This document shows, piece after piece, positions 32,707 to 42,540 of a stretch of 64,000 nt of DNA; positions within the stretch are counted from its first letter, which is position 1, and the number at the start of each line of letters is the position of its first letter. Origin of the DNA: an uncultured Alphaproteobacteria bacterium (lineage in GTDB: Bacteria > Pseudomonadota > Alphaproteobacteria > RF32 > CAG-239); contig CAKQMD010000001.1 in assembly GCA_934254925.1 (NCBI GenBank), forward strand, positions 62,001-126,000, in the 5' to 3' direction. The notes below the pieces were generated by a model. That model was not told the origin of the DNA, ran no database searches, and worked only from the letters and a program-made list of their open reading frames with translations. Position numbers and translations under genes: made by a program.

Positions 32707-34830
32707 CTATATCTGGCCGACGGTTTTGATCTTGGCTTTCGGGTGGATTTCGTTTTGACTCATCACGACCGTCATCGGGCGGAAGCGTTCAATAATCGAA
32801 CGGACGAAAGGACGAATGGCCGGACTGGTCAGCAAGACGGCGTTTTCTCCTTTAACCGCCAGTTCTTCCAGCGTATTGCGCACTTTGGTAATGAAATTCT
32901 GCAAAGCGGAAGGCGCCATGGCCAACTGGCGATCATCCCCCTCACCGACAATCGACTCGGCAAAATTATGCTCCCATTCTGGAGATAAGGTCACCAAAGA
33001 AATAACGCCGAATTCGTTGGCATAAGCGCTGGACAACTGACGCGACAAACGCGACCGCACATGCTCTGTTATGCTCATCAGGCTACGGGTTGAGGCAATG
33101 GCCTCGGAAATGCCTTCCAAAATCGTCGGAAGATCGCGAATCGAAACCCGCTCCTGCAACAGATTTTGCAATATCCGCTGAACGGCACCGAGGCTGATTT
33201 TGCCGGGGATGAGCTCCTTGATGAGCTTCTGGTGTTCTTTATCCAGTTCATCCAGTAACTTCTGCGTTTCGGCATAAGACAGCAGTTCCGGCATATTGTC
33301 TTTGACCAGCTCGGTAATATGGGTCGTGACAACCGTCGCCGGATCCACCACCGTATAGCCGCGAAACATGGCTTCTTCCCGATAAGACTGATCCACCCAC
33401 ATGGCTTTTAAGCCAAAGGTCGGTTCAAACGTATGTTCTCCGGGTAAAGTGATCGGCTCGCCGCGCGGATCCATTACCAACAGTTGGGTCGGGCGCAGTT
33501 CGCCTTTTCCGGTCAGAACTTCCTTAATGTAAATATGATATTCGTTGGCTTCCAACTGCATGTTGTCCTGAATACGGATTGAAGGCATGACAAAGCCGAG
33601 TTCCGAGGCCAGCGCCCGCCGCAACGCCTTGATCTGATCCGTCAGCTTTTTGTTGGTTTCCTCATTGATCAGAGGCAACAAGCCATAGCCGATTTCCAAA
33701 CGGATCAAGTCGACACGCAAAGCGTTAGCAATCGGCTCGTCGGCCGCCTTGGCAGCTTTTCCTTGCTTCTCCTCTTGCTCCAGAACCTCCTGCGCCTTGG
33801 CCATCGCCGCCTTTTGATGTTTATCAAGATAATAGGCGGAGGTACCAGTCAACAGCGCCAAAAGCAAAAACGGCAAAAACGGCGTTCCCGGCAGCATGCC
33901 CATGGACAAGGCCATAAAAGCGCTCATGCCCAGCGCTTTCGGATAATTGCTGACCTGAGCGAAGAGGACTTTGTCGGTCGAATCGGTCATGCCGGCTTTG
34001 GAAACCAGAATACCGGCCGCCACGGAAATAATCAGCGCCGGGACCTGGGAAACCAACCCGTCGCCGACTGTCAGGCGAATATAGGTCTCGCCGGCGGCCT
34101 TGAAGCTCATGCCGTTTTGCGCCATGCCGACGATGATACCGGCCACAATGTTGATAAAGGTAATGATCAAGCCGGCAATGGCGTCGCCGCGAACAAATTT
34201 TGAAGCACCGTCCATAGCGCCGTAAAAAGAGCTTTCTTTGGACAACTCTTCGCGGCGTGCCCTGGCTTCGTCCTCATTGATAAGCCCAGAAGAAAGATCG
34301 GCGTCAATGGCCATTTGCTTTCCGGGCATGGCATCCAAGGCAAAACGGGCAGCCACTTCGGCAATTCGGCCGGACCCCTTGGTGATCACCACAAAATTGA
34401 CCAAGACCAAGATGGCAAACACAATTACGCCGATCACAAAATTATTGCCCATGATGAAGTCGCCGAACGCTTTAATGACTTCACCGGCGGCATCCGGCCC
34501 CATATAACCACGGGCCAAGATCAAGCGCGTCGAGGCCAAGTTCAAAGACAGGCGGTACATGGTCGTAATCAGCAAGACCAAAGGAAAGGCGCTGAACTGC
34601 GTCGGTTTTTCAATAAAAATGGCGGTCATCAGCACCAGGCAAGCCAAGGTAATGGAAAAAGCCAAGGCAATATCTAACAACCATGCCGGCATCGGCATGA
34701 TCAAGATGACCAACATCAAAATAATGGCCAGGGCAAAGAAAATGTCTCCGCGGCGCGTGGCATTGGCCAGCACTTCTTTGAAAGAATTGCCACCGAAGAC
34801 ATTGTTGACGTTTTGCGGTTGTTTGGCCAT
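32707..34830 (-). CDS. flhA: Flagellar type III export gate protein FlhA
   Basis: A 707-aa protein with about eight N-terminal membrane helices (first at about residue 30; LDIALAFSITLACLVLM and others), the FHIPEP region SRGSGRIAEVAARFALDAMPGKQ and a large cytoplasmic C-terminal domain containing MDPRGEP and IRDLPTILE. It forms the nonameric ring of the flagellar export gate and takes substrates from chaperones. Six bases separate it from flbD upstream and 11 from flhF downstream. Confidence 0.95.
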   Translation of the reverse strand: MAKQPQNVNNVFGGNSFKEVLANATRRGDIFFALAIILMLVILIMPMPAWLLDIALAFSITLACLVLMTAIFIEKPTQFSAFPLVLLITTMYRLSLNLASTRLILARGYMGPDAAGEVIKAFGDFIMGNNFVIGVIVFAILVLVNFVVITKGSGRIAEVAARFALDAMPGKQMAIDADLSSGLINEDEARARREELSKESSFYGAMDGASKFVRGDAIAGLIITFINIVAGIIVGMAQNGMSFKAAGETYIRLTVGDGLVSQVPALIISVAAGILVSKAGMTDSTDKVLFAQVSNYPKALGMSAFMALSMGMLPGTPFLPFLLLALLTGTSAYYLDKHQKAAMAKAQEVLEQEEKQGKAAKAADEPIANALRVDLIRLEIGYGLLPLINEETNKKLTDQIKALRRALASELGFVMPSIRIQDNMQLEANEYHIYIKEVLTGKGELRPTQLLVMDPRGEPITLPGEHTFEPTFGLKAMWVDQSYREEAMFRGYTVVDPATVVTTHITELVKDNMPELLSYAETQKLLDELDKEHQKLIKELIPGKISLGAVQRILQNLLQERVSIRDLPTILEGISEAIASTRSLMSITEHVRSRLSRQLSSAYANEFGVISLVTLSPEWEHNFAESIVGEGDDRQLAMAPSALQNFITKVRNTLEELAVKGENAVLLTSPAIRPFVRSIIERFRPMTVVMSQNEIHPKAKIKTVGQI

Positions 34831-34836
34831 TTATTT

Positions 34837-36162
34837 TCAGTCCTCAAGGCGGGGGAGTTCGTATCCCTCCTCCTGGTATTGTTTCAACTTGTTACGCAGC
34901 GTGCGAATGGAAATTCCCAAAATGCTGGCGGCCAACGTCCGATTGCCCATTGTATGCCGGACCGTATCGATGATCAGGTTACGCTCCATGCCGGCAACGG
35001 TTTGCCCCACCATGGAAGTCGGTGCCGCTTCCGCAACCGGTTCAATCGGCGCAATCACCGCCGAGGGATCGGTAAACATCAGCGCCTCAGGACCGATTTC
35101 CTCTCCGCCGCTTAACAACACGGCGCGGTGCATGGTGTTTTCCAGTTCACGGACATTTCCCGGCCAGAGGTAATTGAGCAATTGCTTCTCTGCCGCGGCG
35201 GAAATATTTTTCATCGGCAGATCGTTCATTTCGGAATATTTTTTTACAAAATGTTTGGCCAAGACAGGAATATCGCCGGGACGGTCTTTCAAATCAGGAA
35301 TATTGATATTCACCACGTTCAAACGGAAATACAAGTCCTGACGGAAAGTACCGTTTTTCACCGCCTCGTCCAAATTGCGGTTGGAAGTGGCAATAATGCG
35401 GGTGTTGACCTTGATCGGAGCCTTGCCGCCGATGCGGTCGATTTCCTTTTCTTGAATGGCGCGCAGAAGCTTAGCCTGAATGCGAATGTCCATTTCCGAG
35501 ATTTCATCAAGCAGCAGCGTACCTTCGGAAGCTTCTTCAAATTTGCCGATCCGCCGAGAAACAGCACCGGTAAAGGCACCTTTTTCATAGCCGAAAAGTT
35601 CCGACTCCAACAAGGTTTCGGGGATGGCGGCACAATTGACGGCCACAAACTTTTTGTTGGCGCGTTTGGAATTATCATGTATAAAGCGCGAAAAAATTTC
35701 CTTACCCGTTCCGGAAGCACCAGTCAACAGCACACTGGCTTCGGAAGGGGCAATTTGCTTGGCCAGCTTCAAAATGGCTTCGGTTTTTTTGTCACCGTAG
35801 ATCAGGGCGTGGTTTTCACGGGTTGCGGCGGCCAAAACGGCGCCGATCAATTCGGGATCCGGCGGCAGGGGGATATACTCTTTGGCGCCGGCCTTGATTG
35901 CCTTGACGGCCAGGGAAGGATCGTTTGCCACGCCGCAGGCTACGACCAAAACATTGATCCGCTCTGCTTCAAGAGAGGAAATAAACTTGTAGATGTCGAG
36001 CTTGACATCGATCATCACCAACTCGACAGATTTTCCCGAGCGCAGAACCTCCAAAGCCTTTTCAACGGAATCGGCTACCGAGACGTGACCTCCCTGCGCG
36101 ATGGCGATTTTACTGGCCGCGCCGATTTGTCCGTCTAATGTTCCAACGATCAAGAGCTCCAT
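34837..36162 (-). CDS. flbD: Sigma-54-dependent flagellar regulator FlbD
   Basis: A 441-aa transcription activator with an N-terminal receiver-like domain (about 1-115, IDVKLD carries the likely acceptor Asp), an AAA+ central domain with GASGTGKE Walker A and the sigma-54-contacting loop GAFTGA, and a C-terminal Fis-type helix-turn-helix (MGNRTLAASILGISIRTLRNKL). FlbD turns on late hook genes with sigma-54 in alphaproteobacteria; a matching promoter lies in front of fliK at 45119-45135. Located between fliN and flhA in the same operon. Confidence 0.93.
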   Translation of the reverse strand: MELLIVGTLDGQIGAASKIAIAQGGHVSVADSVEKALEVLRSGKSVELVMIDVKLDIYKFISSLEAERINVLVVACGVANDPSLAVKAIKAGAKEYIPLPPDPELIGAVLAAATRENHALIYGDKKTEAILKLAKQIAPSEASVLLTGASGTGKEIFSRFIHDNSKRANKKFVAVNCAAIPETLLESELFGYEKGAFTGAVSRRIGKFEEASEGTLLLDEISEMDIRIQAKLLRAIQEKEIDRIGGKAPIKVNTRIIATSNRNLDEAVKNGTFRQDLYFRLNVVNINIPDLKDRPGDIPVLAKHFVKKYSEMNDLPMKNISAAAEKQLLNYLWPGNVRELENTMHRAVLLSGGEEIGPEALMFTDPSAVIAPIEPVAEAAPTSMVGQTVAGMERNLIIDTVRHTMGNRTLAASILGISIRTLRNKLKQYQEEGYELPRLED

Positions 36163-36187
36163 TTCCCCGTCTTCCCCACTCTAACTC

Positions 36188-36541
36188 TTATTTATTGGCG
36201 TTTTTGACGATTTCGGTCATGGTGATACCGAGTTTTTCGTCCACGACCACGACTTCTCCGCGGGCAACCAGATTATTGTTTACATAAATATCAATCGCTT
36301 CGCCGACTTTTCGATCCAGCTCAATGATGGCGCCTTTGTTGAGCTTCATCAGCTGCGACACCTTCATTTGCGTTTTGCCCAAGATGGCCGACACTTTTAC
36401 CGGGATGTCATAAACCGCTTCAAGGTCGCTGGTAGAGCTCGGAATATCAAAGTCGTCATTGCCGTTTTCTTTTTTAAGAACCGGCTCGTCATCCAAAATC
36501 GAGCTTTCGTTCATCTCGTCTAATTCTAAATTTTTATCCAT
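36188..36541 (-). CDS. fliN: Flagellar motor switch protein FliN
   Basis: A 117-aa protein whose C-terminal 80 residues form the SpoA/FliN domain (YDIPVKVSAILGKTQM..SQLMKLNKGAIIELDRKVGE.IDI.VNN.LVARGEVVVV). It builds the C-ring rim that binds CheY and sets rotation sense. The N-terminus is acidic and disordered. ATG 36539-36541 has GGGGAG seven bases upstream, so the longer TTG start is rejected. Confidence 0.93.
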   Translation of the reverse strand: MDKNLELDEMNESSILDDEPVLKKENGNDDFDIPSSTSDLEAVYDIPVKVSAILGKTQMKVSQLMKLNKGAIIELDRKVGEAIDIYVNNNLVARGEVVVVDEKLGITMTEIVKNANK

Positions 36542-36585
36542 TTGTTTACTCCCCAATCACAGCTTTAAGCTTAAAGTTTTAGCGC

Positions 36586-37293
36586 CTATTCTTCAAGCAG
36601 TTTATCGACTTTTTCAAGCATTTTGTGGCCATCACGCTCCAAACCACCGTTTTTCCATTCGACCCGGCAGTCGCTCAGTCCCAAAGCGGCGTCTTTATGC
36701 AAGGAAATCTTCCCTTCATAATCGTTTATGTTCGCCAAGCGCGCCAAACAGTCCTTGACATCACCGATGACCTCCGGATTAAAGTAAAAAGCCAAAGAAC
36801 TTTCCTTTTTGAACGAGGGAAAATTATCTTCCAAAAACTTTTGGATTGACGCCGTCGCATATTCTTCTTCCATCGTCGGGAAGATTCCGCGAATGACGGC
36901 TTTGGCCAAGGTCAAGACCTCCTTGTCTTTTTCCTTGCTTTCTTCTCCGGCACCGGCCACCAGCAAAGTCAGCTGCGAATTAACCGCCTCCAGCAAAGCG
37001 ACGGTTTTAGCCTCCAATCCCTGTTGCGCCGACTTAAACCCCTTTTCATAAGCGGCTTCTTCGGCTTGTTTGACTTTTTCGGCCAGTTCGGCTTCGTTGT
37101 AGTTTTTGACAGGCTCCGGTTCCGGCTCTGTTGCGGGAATTTCTTCAAATTCTGCCGTCTGCGGTTCATTTTCCGCCGCCGGAGGCGAAGACAATTCAGG
37201 TTCGCCGACCGGTTCAAGCGCCACGGGCTGACAATGATCGTCTTCACACTCGATCACAAAATTATCAAACATAAATTTTTGAAAATCCGCCAT
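36586..37293 (-). CDS. fliH: Flagellar assembly protein FliH-like
   Basis: A 235-aa protein between fliG and fliN, the usual place of fliH. It has an acidic Pro/Glu-rich N-terminal half, a charged coiled segment (YNEAELAEKVKQAEEAAYEKGF) and a C-terminal domain with LTLAKAVIRGIFP and a late DCRVEWKNGGLERD, a pattern typical of the FliH/HrpE/YscL C-terminus. FliH regulates the FliI ATPase and docks it to the C ring. The sequence is divergent, so naming rests on motif and position. Confidence 0.8.
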   Translation of the reverse strand: MADFQKFMFDNFVIECEDDHCQPVALEPVGEPELSSPPAAENEPQTAEFEEIPATEPEPEPVKNYNEAELAEKVKQAEEAAYEKGFKSAQQGLEAKTVALLEAVNSQLTLLVAGAGEESKEKDKEVLTLAKAVIRGIFPTMEEEYATASIQKFLEDNFPSFKKESSLAFYFNPEVIGDVKDCLARLANINDYEGKISLHKDAALGLSDCRVEWKNGGLERDGHKMLEKVDKLLEE

Positions 37294-37313
37294 TTTCCGT
37301 TTGCCTTGCCGCC

Positions 37314-38336
37314 CTAATAAATAAGCTCGTCATTCTCTTTGCCCTCGCTGATGACAATTTCACCGGAGTTGGCCAATTCCTTGGTTGAGGTGACGATATA
37401 TTGCTGGGCTTCTTCCACATCGCGCAGGCGGACGGGTCCCATGGCCTCCATGTCTTCTTTGATGATCTTGCCGGCACGGGAGGACATGTTGTTAAAGAAC
37501 AGATCCTTAATCGTTTCGGAAGCACCCTTCAAAGCGATAGCCAGTTTGTCCTTATCGACATTGCGCAGCAAGACTTGGATTCCCTGAGCGTCCACCCGAA
37601 TAAGGTCCTCAAAAGTAAACATCAAAGACTTCACGCGTTCGGCCGATTCACGGTTGCGCTCCTCCAAAGCCTCCATAAAGCGGCTCTCGGTATTGCGGTC
37701 CAAGGAATTGAAAATATCGGCAATCAGCTCATGAGAATCGCGGCGGGTGGATTTGGAAAGGTTTGACATAAACTCTTTGCGCAAGGTTTTTTCCAAGCCG
37801 TCCAACACTTCTTTCTGCACGGAATCCATCCGCAGCATACGCATCACGATCTCCATGGCAAAATTTTCGGGAAACAAAGCAATCACTTTGGCTGCATGTT
37901 CTGCCTTGATTTTGGAAAGAATGACGGCGATGGTCTGCGGATATTCGTTTTTAAGATAATTGGCCAGCACGTGCTCGTTCACATTGCCCAATTTGTCCCA
38001 CATGGTTCGGCCGGCCGGGCCGCGGATTTCTTCCATAATCACTGAAACGCGATCCTTGTCCAGCGCTTTGGCCAGCAGGCGTTCGGTGCTTTCATAAGTT
38101 CCGATCAGGGTTCCGGTGTTAGACAGCCGGTCGGTAAACTCGGCAAATAACTGCTCGACAACGCTGGAGTTGATTTTTCCCAAACTGGCCATGATGACCG
38201 AAAGTTCTTTAATTTCCTCGTCATCCATCAGCGCAAACAGCGACGAAGAACGCTCCTCGTCGAGAGAAAGCATTAAAATCGCGGCTTTCTGCTGACCGGA
38301 AATCAAATTATAATCATCTATTACATTTTGCTTCAT
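37314..38336 (-). CDS. fliG: Flagellar motor switch protein FliG
   Basis: A 340-aa protein with the three FliG domains: N-terminal part binding FliF (GQQKAAILMLSLDEE), middle EHPQT-like motif (NEYPQTIAVILSKI) and C-terminal torque-generating part with charged helix (TFEDLIRVDAQGIQVLLRNVDKDKLAIALKG). It couples stator torque to the MS ring. Sixteen bases follow fliF. Confidence 0.95.
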   Translation of the reverse strand: MKQNVIDDYNLISGQQKAAILMLSLDEERSSSLFALMDDEEIKELSVIMASLGKINSSVVEQLFAEFTDRLSNTGTLIGTYESTERLLAKALDKDRVSVIMEEIRGPAGRTMWDKLGNVNEHVLANYLKNEYPQTIAVILSKIKAEHAAKVIALFPENFAMEIVMRMLRMDSVQKEVLDGLEKTLRKEFMSNLSKSTRRDSHELIADIFNSLDRNTESRFMEALEERNRESAERVKSLMFTFEDLIRVDAQGIQVLLRNVDKDKLAIALKGASETIKDLFFNNMSSRAGKIIKEDMEAMGPVRLRDVEEAQQYIVTSTKELANSGEIVISEGKENDELIY

Positions 38337-38351
38337 CTTCGTTCCAACCTG

Positions 38352-39965
38352 TTAAGCTTCGTTGTTATACAGCCAGCTGCGGATAATATTGACGGCGGCG
38401 TCGGGATTCTTTTCCACCAAATCATTGATTTTCTTCAATGAGGAGACTTTCACCCGGCCGTCTACCTTGTTCATGTTAATCAATTCGTCAACACCGGAAT
38501 CATCATCATTCAAGAAATTGGAAAGCAGCAAATTGTCATCCTCCGAGCTGTCTCCCAAAAGACGTCCTTCGCCGGAAGCCGTCGTATCAAAAGCATTGTT
38601 GATCAGCGGACGAATCACCAATAAGATAACCAAAATCGCCACGATTGCAACACCCAGCCCTTCGGCAATTCGAATTAATTCCGCCTTGGTGAAGCCCATG
38701 ATCAAAATTTCTTCCGCATCAAGCATCGGCTCCTCAATGGCAGCAAAGCGCATGTTCTCCACTTCCACCATATCGCCGCGATTGGCATCATAACCGACGG
38801 CAGATTTGACCAAGGCCGAAATCTGCTCCATTTCCTCGGCCGTACGGTTACGGTAGACCATTTTTCCCTCGGCGTCTTTCTCATAAATGCCGTCAACCAT
38901 GACCGCCACCGACAAACGTCTGATCGTGCCGGTGTTTTTTACTTTGTTACGGACCACTTTGGAAATTTCATAATTAATTGTTTCTTCCGTTCGGGCATTT
39001 TGGTTGAAAACGCCGGGCGCAGAAGTGACGGTATCACCGTTGGGAATATTCTGCGCCACGGTAACGCCTTGTTCGCGCGCATTTGAACTTCCTTCTTCGG
39101 TTACTGTCGCCTGCGAGCGCACCACCTGGCTGTCGGGATCATAAATTTCCTCGTTGGTTACAACCTGGTCAAAATCCATGTCTATATTGACCTGCGCCTG
39201 GGCTTTGCCGGGCCCGACGGTTTTTTCCAACAGATTTTGTACTTTGGCGGCCATCTTGCGTTCTTGCTCCAAACGCAACATTTCGTTAGTGGCGTTACTT
39301 AAAGTCTGCTCGTCCTCATAATTGTTGGTCAGCAGATTGCCGGAACTGTCGACGATCGCCACGTTTTTGACTTCCAACTTGGGAACGGCGGCAGCGACCA
39401 GCTTTTGAATCGACTGGATTTCCTGCAAGTCGAGCTTGCCGTTTTTGGTTTTGATGATAACAGACGCTGATGGGGGCTGTTCCTCGCGCGAAAACATTTC
39501 GCGTTTGGGCATGACCAAATGCACTCTTGCAGACTTTATGTTATCGACAGAGCGAATCGTTCGGGAAAGTTCGCCTTCCAAAGCACGGACCAAATTGACG
39601 TTTTGTACGAAATTGGTCGACCCCAGCGCATCGGTATTGTCAAAAATTTCATAACCGACATTAGCGCCGCTTGAAGCCAAGGCAAGCTCGGCGGTATCAA
39701 CGCGCAATTTATTGACGTCTGCGGCAGGAACCTGAATTTCCGTTCCGTTTTTGGACAGACGATATTTGACATTGGCCGTCTCGAGGCGATTGACGATTTG
39801 TTTGGCGTCTTCCAATTCCAGATCCGTATAGAGCACGGCATATTCAGTCGAACTCATTTTCATAGCGACATAGACAAAGAAGCTGATCAGGAAGATGATG
39901 ATCGCAGCGATTGACACCAGGCGTCCCGGCGACAAGTTTTTGAGACTTTGCAAAATATTGTTCAC
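38352..39965 (-). CDS. fliF: Flagellar MS-ring protein FliF
   Basis: A 537-aa protein with two membrane helices (about residues 17-36 and about 425-445), a periplasmic ring-building region (YAVLYTDLELEDAKQIVNRLE, RALEGELSRTIRSVDNIKSARVHLV) and a C-terminal FliG-binding tail. It makes the basal MS ring. The start is GTG at 39963-39965, with AGGA eleven bases before and a GGGGA close by. It is the first gene after the hook-operon terminator, so it needs its own promoter or read-through. Confidence 0.94.
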   Translation of the reverse strand: MNNILQSLKNLSPGRLVSIAAIIIFLISFFVYVAMKMSSTEYAVLYTDLELEDAKQIVNRLETANVKYRLSKNGTEIQVPAADVNKLRVDTAELALASSGANVGYEIFDNTDALGSTNFVQNVNLVRALEGELSRTIRSVDNIKSARVHLVMPKREMFSREEQPPSASVIIKTKNGKLDLQEIQSIQKLVAAAVPKLEVKNVAIVDSSGNLLTNNYEDEQTLSNATNEMLRLEQERKMAAKVQNLLEKTVGPGKAQAQVNIDMDFDQVVTNEEIYDPDSQVVRSQATVTEEGSSNAREQGVTVAQNIPNGDTVTSAPGVFNQNARTEETINYEISKVVRNKVKNTGTIRRLSVAVMVDGIYEKDAEGKMVYRNRTAEEMEQISALVKSAVGYDANRGDMVEVENMRFAAIEEPMLDAEEILIMGFTKAELIRIAEGLGVAIVAILVILLVIRPLINNAFDTTASGEGRLLGDSSEDDNLLLSNFLNDDDSGVDELINMNKVDGRVKVSSLKKINDLVEKNPDAAVNIIRSWLYNNEA

Positions 39966-40076
39966 GTTTCCCCAATTCCTCGTAAGAAATATCTTATTTT
40001 TTTCCCCATTTTTATATCTAAACCAATTTTGTCTTTTTAGAAAACCTTATTTTACAATATCCACAGCCGTGCCACT

Positions 40077-40101
40077 AAAAAACCCCGCCGAAACGGCGGG
40101 G
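40077..40101 (-). terminator. Intrinsic terminator of the fliK-flgD-flgE operon
   Basis: On the minus strand CCCCGCCG-TTT-CGGCGGGG is followed by TTTTTT, about 80 bases after the flgE stop. A perfect eight-base-pair GC stem with U-tract makes this a confident call. Confidence 0.92.
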
Positions 40102-40178
40102 CGAACTTTAGGAAGCGGCCCTTCCTCCTTCTGGATCCGGGCCAAATGCTCAAAATAATAAGGTTAAGCGTCAAGAAA

Positions 40179-42491
40179 CTAGGTCATCCGGGTTAATTCG
40201 TCGAGCATTTCGTCAGCCGTGGTGATGATCTTGGTTGCGGCGGAATAAGCCCGCTGGGTGACGATCATGTTCGAAAACTCGGTTGCCAGATCAACGTTGG
40301 ACTGTTCCAAAGAGTTGGAAGCGATTTCTCCGGCACCGTTGGTTCCGGCCTGTTTGAGCAAGGCCTGTCCGGAATAGTCGGTTTCAATCCAGGAGTTGCC
40401 GGTCAGGGCCGACAAGCCGTTGGGGTTGGAGAAGGTTGCCAAAGGCAGAATGGCGATCGGTTTGGTCTCTCCGTTGTCAAACAAAGCGGTCACGACACCG
40501 TTTTCGTCAATGCTGACGCCGGCATAGCTACCGAACTTGGCACCGTCCTGCTTGATGTAGCTGGTGGTGAAGCTTCCCGACAAAGAGGTCAGGCCGTCGT
40601 TGGTTCCGACATTGCCCATTCCCAGGGAAATACGGGTTCCTTCATTTTCCTGACCGCTCATGTTCTCGGCGCCGTTGGCCCATTCAATCTCCATTTCGTC
40701 GACATAGAAGTATTTGGGCGTTCCGTCGGCATTAAAGCGAACAGCCGGAACGATGGATCCCTGTTCGATTTCCGTATCGTTCACCAAGAAGCTGTTGGCC
40801 AAATTGGCGTTCGTATTGGAAATGGAGATCCAGGAAGAAGAGGCTATCTCACCTTCAGGCGTGAAGGTCGTGTTGCGGATTACCCCGGTAATGGTATCGG
40901 CTCCAATTCCCGTGGTGTCGATGTTAATTGTTCCACCGGAAGAACTGGGAACGATCTCCAAGCTGGAGCCGCTGACAACAAAGCGTTCCGGTTCGGTAAC
41001 GTTTCCTTTAACGACATCACCGAACAAAGAGGCCACTTTCGTCGGATCGACTTTGGTATTGGTCGGCGCATCGGTAATGGCATCGGCAATGTTTACCGCA
41101 ATCTCCGGATCGTTTACCGCCGGATTGCCATTATTGGTAAACGTGAAGGTCTTACCGTCGATTTTGATGCTTTTGCCGGCATAATCTGCCAGATCTGTCG
41201 ACCTGAAGTCCATCCGGGCGGCGTTTTTGATGTCATTGTCAATTTGCGGAATGGTAAAGATACCGGTCGGGATTCCCGTATCTTCGGCCGGATTGACCGC
41301 CGACTGTATACAAGACAAGGTCTTGCTGGCGTCAATCGTCAGTTCTGATCCAGTAACCGACTGGACAATGCTGATTTTATTGCCGTCGGCAGTGAAACGT
41401 TTGGCCGAAGGCATGTTCTCGGCAATGGCCTTTTGGAAAGCGTTGGTAAAATCGCTGGTCGAAATAATGCCGTCCGCGGTGTTGATGCTGACCGCAATAT
41501 TCTTAACAGCCGGGTTGCCATCGGGATCGTCCGCGGGAATCGTCGCCGTTCCGTTGGTAAAGATGAAATTGTATTTCGTATTGGTTCCGGCATCGGTAAT
41601 CGAAATCTGAGATCCGTTTTGCGGAATTGACGAAAATTCAAGTTGACCGGCCGCATAGTAGACATCAGCCGTGCCGCCGTCGGTTTTTTCGCGACTGCCG
41701 TAGAGCGTCATATTGGCAGCACCGCTCGGTACCGACGAAGCCATGGACCAACCGTTGGAGCTGGTTTTGGTATAAGTCAGGCTGAGGTTGCTGGCATTGC
41801 CCAAGCTGTCATAAATCAGGGCAGAAACCTTTTGACGTCCTCCGGCGCTGGGATTCAGCGGATCAAAAATAGAATCGCTGGACGGCAGGTTGGCCCCAAA
41901 GCTCAGCTGCTGGGTCGGCGTGGCCGTACCGCCGATGTTGGACAGGTTGATCGGACGCAGGTTGCGGCTGTCAATAATGTTATCGTTAATATAAACCGTC
42001 TTTCCGCTGGCATCATAATAAGCCTTCATGTAATTGACGCCGCCGACGTTTACCACCGTGGCATTGGGATTTCCGTCCCAAGGCAACAAAGACCAGCCCT
42101 GCGCATAAAAGCCGCCGGTATTCTTCAGATAGCCGTTATTGTCGACATCAAAGTCGCCGGCGCGGGTATAGGCCCACATGTCTCCTTCGCCGGGATTGGC
42201 CGCCTGATTGACGACAAAGTAACCGTTGCCGCTGATGGCCATCGCCGTGGAAGAAGAGTTGGCAGCAAGCAGCCCCTGAGCATTGATCGTCTGTTTAGAG
42301 ACCGGCTGAACGCCGCCCGGGGAATAAGAGTTGCTGCTGGTTTGTTTGGTTACCAAGGTCTGAAAGGCGACCGAGTTATTTTTGTAACCAATGGTATTGA
42401 CGTTTGAGATATTGTCAGAGATGGCACCCATCGCGCTGGACTGGGCGGCCAAGCCTGAAATACCCGATTGCATTGCACCAAAAATACTCAT
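40179..42491 (-). CDS. flgE: Flagellar hook protein FlgE, enlarged
   Basis: A 770-aa hook protein with the conserved N-terminus (MSIFGAMQSGISGLAAQSSAMGAISDNISNVNT-type, here read in the first 35 residues) and C-terminus (LEQSNVDLATEFSNMIVTQRAYSAATKII). These coiled ends form the hook core. At 770 aa it is much longer than the roughly 400-aa enteric FlgE. The excess lies in surface domains that contain at least two similar units (TNG..NPAVKNIAVSINTADGI and TNNGNPAV.DPEIAVNIADAI). The ribosome site is TAGGAGATAGAAA. It ends at the terminator 40077-40101. Confidence 0.95.
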   Translation of the reverse strand: MSIFGAMQSGISGLAAQSSAMGAISDNISNVNTIGYKNNSVAFQTLVTKQTSSNSYSPGGVQPVSKQTINAQGLLAANSSSTAMAISGNGYFVVNQAANPGEGDMWAYTRAGDFDVDNNGYLKNTGGFYAQGWSLLPWDGNPNATVVNVGGVNYMKAYYDASGKTVYINDNIIDSRNLRPINLSNIGGTATPTQQLSFGANLPSSDSIFDPLNPSAGGRQKVSALIYDSLGNASNLSLTYTKTSSNGWSMASSVPSGAANMTLYGSREKTDGGTADVYYAAGQLEFSSIPQNGSQISITDAGTNTKYNFIFTNGTATIPADDPDGNPAVKNIAVSINTADGIISTSDFTNAFQKAIAENMPSAKRFTADGNKISIVQSVTGSELTIDASKTLSCIQSAVNPAEDTGIPTGIFTIPQIDNDIKNAARMDFRSTDLADYAGKSIKIDGKTFTFTNNGNPAVNDPEIAVNIADAITDAPTNTKVDPTKVASLFGDVVKGNVTEPERFVVSGSSLEIVPSSSGGTINIDTTGIGADTITGVIRNTTFTPEGEIASSSWISISNTNANLANSFLVNDTEIEQGSIVPAVRFNADGTPKYFYVDEMEIEWANGAENMSGQENEGTRISLGMGNVGTNDGLTSLSGSFTTSYIKQDGAKFGSYAGVSIDENGVVTALFDNGETKPIAILPLATFSNPNGLSALTGNSWIETDYSGQALLKQAGTNGAGEIASNSLEQSNVDLATEFSNMIVTQRAYSAATKIITTADEMLDELTRMT

Positions 42492-42540
42492 TTTCTATCT
42501 CCTAAAGTTTCTTTGTTTTCTAACTGCTATTTCTTAGCAG

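Noticed and set aside
35128..36138. 336-codon open frame antisense to flbD
   Set aside because: flbD has full AAA+ and Fis motifs on the opposite strand; the antisense product is unlike any protein and lacks a ribosome site.
40058..40075. Possible sigma-54 promoter before fliF (TGGCACG on the minus strand)
   Set aside because: The -24 element is good but the -12 element reads TGGAT instead of TTGCA, with GA in place of the required GC; not supported well enough.
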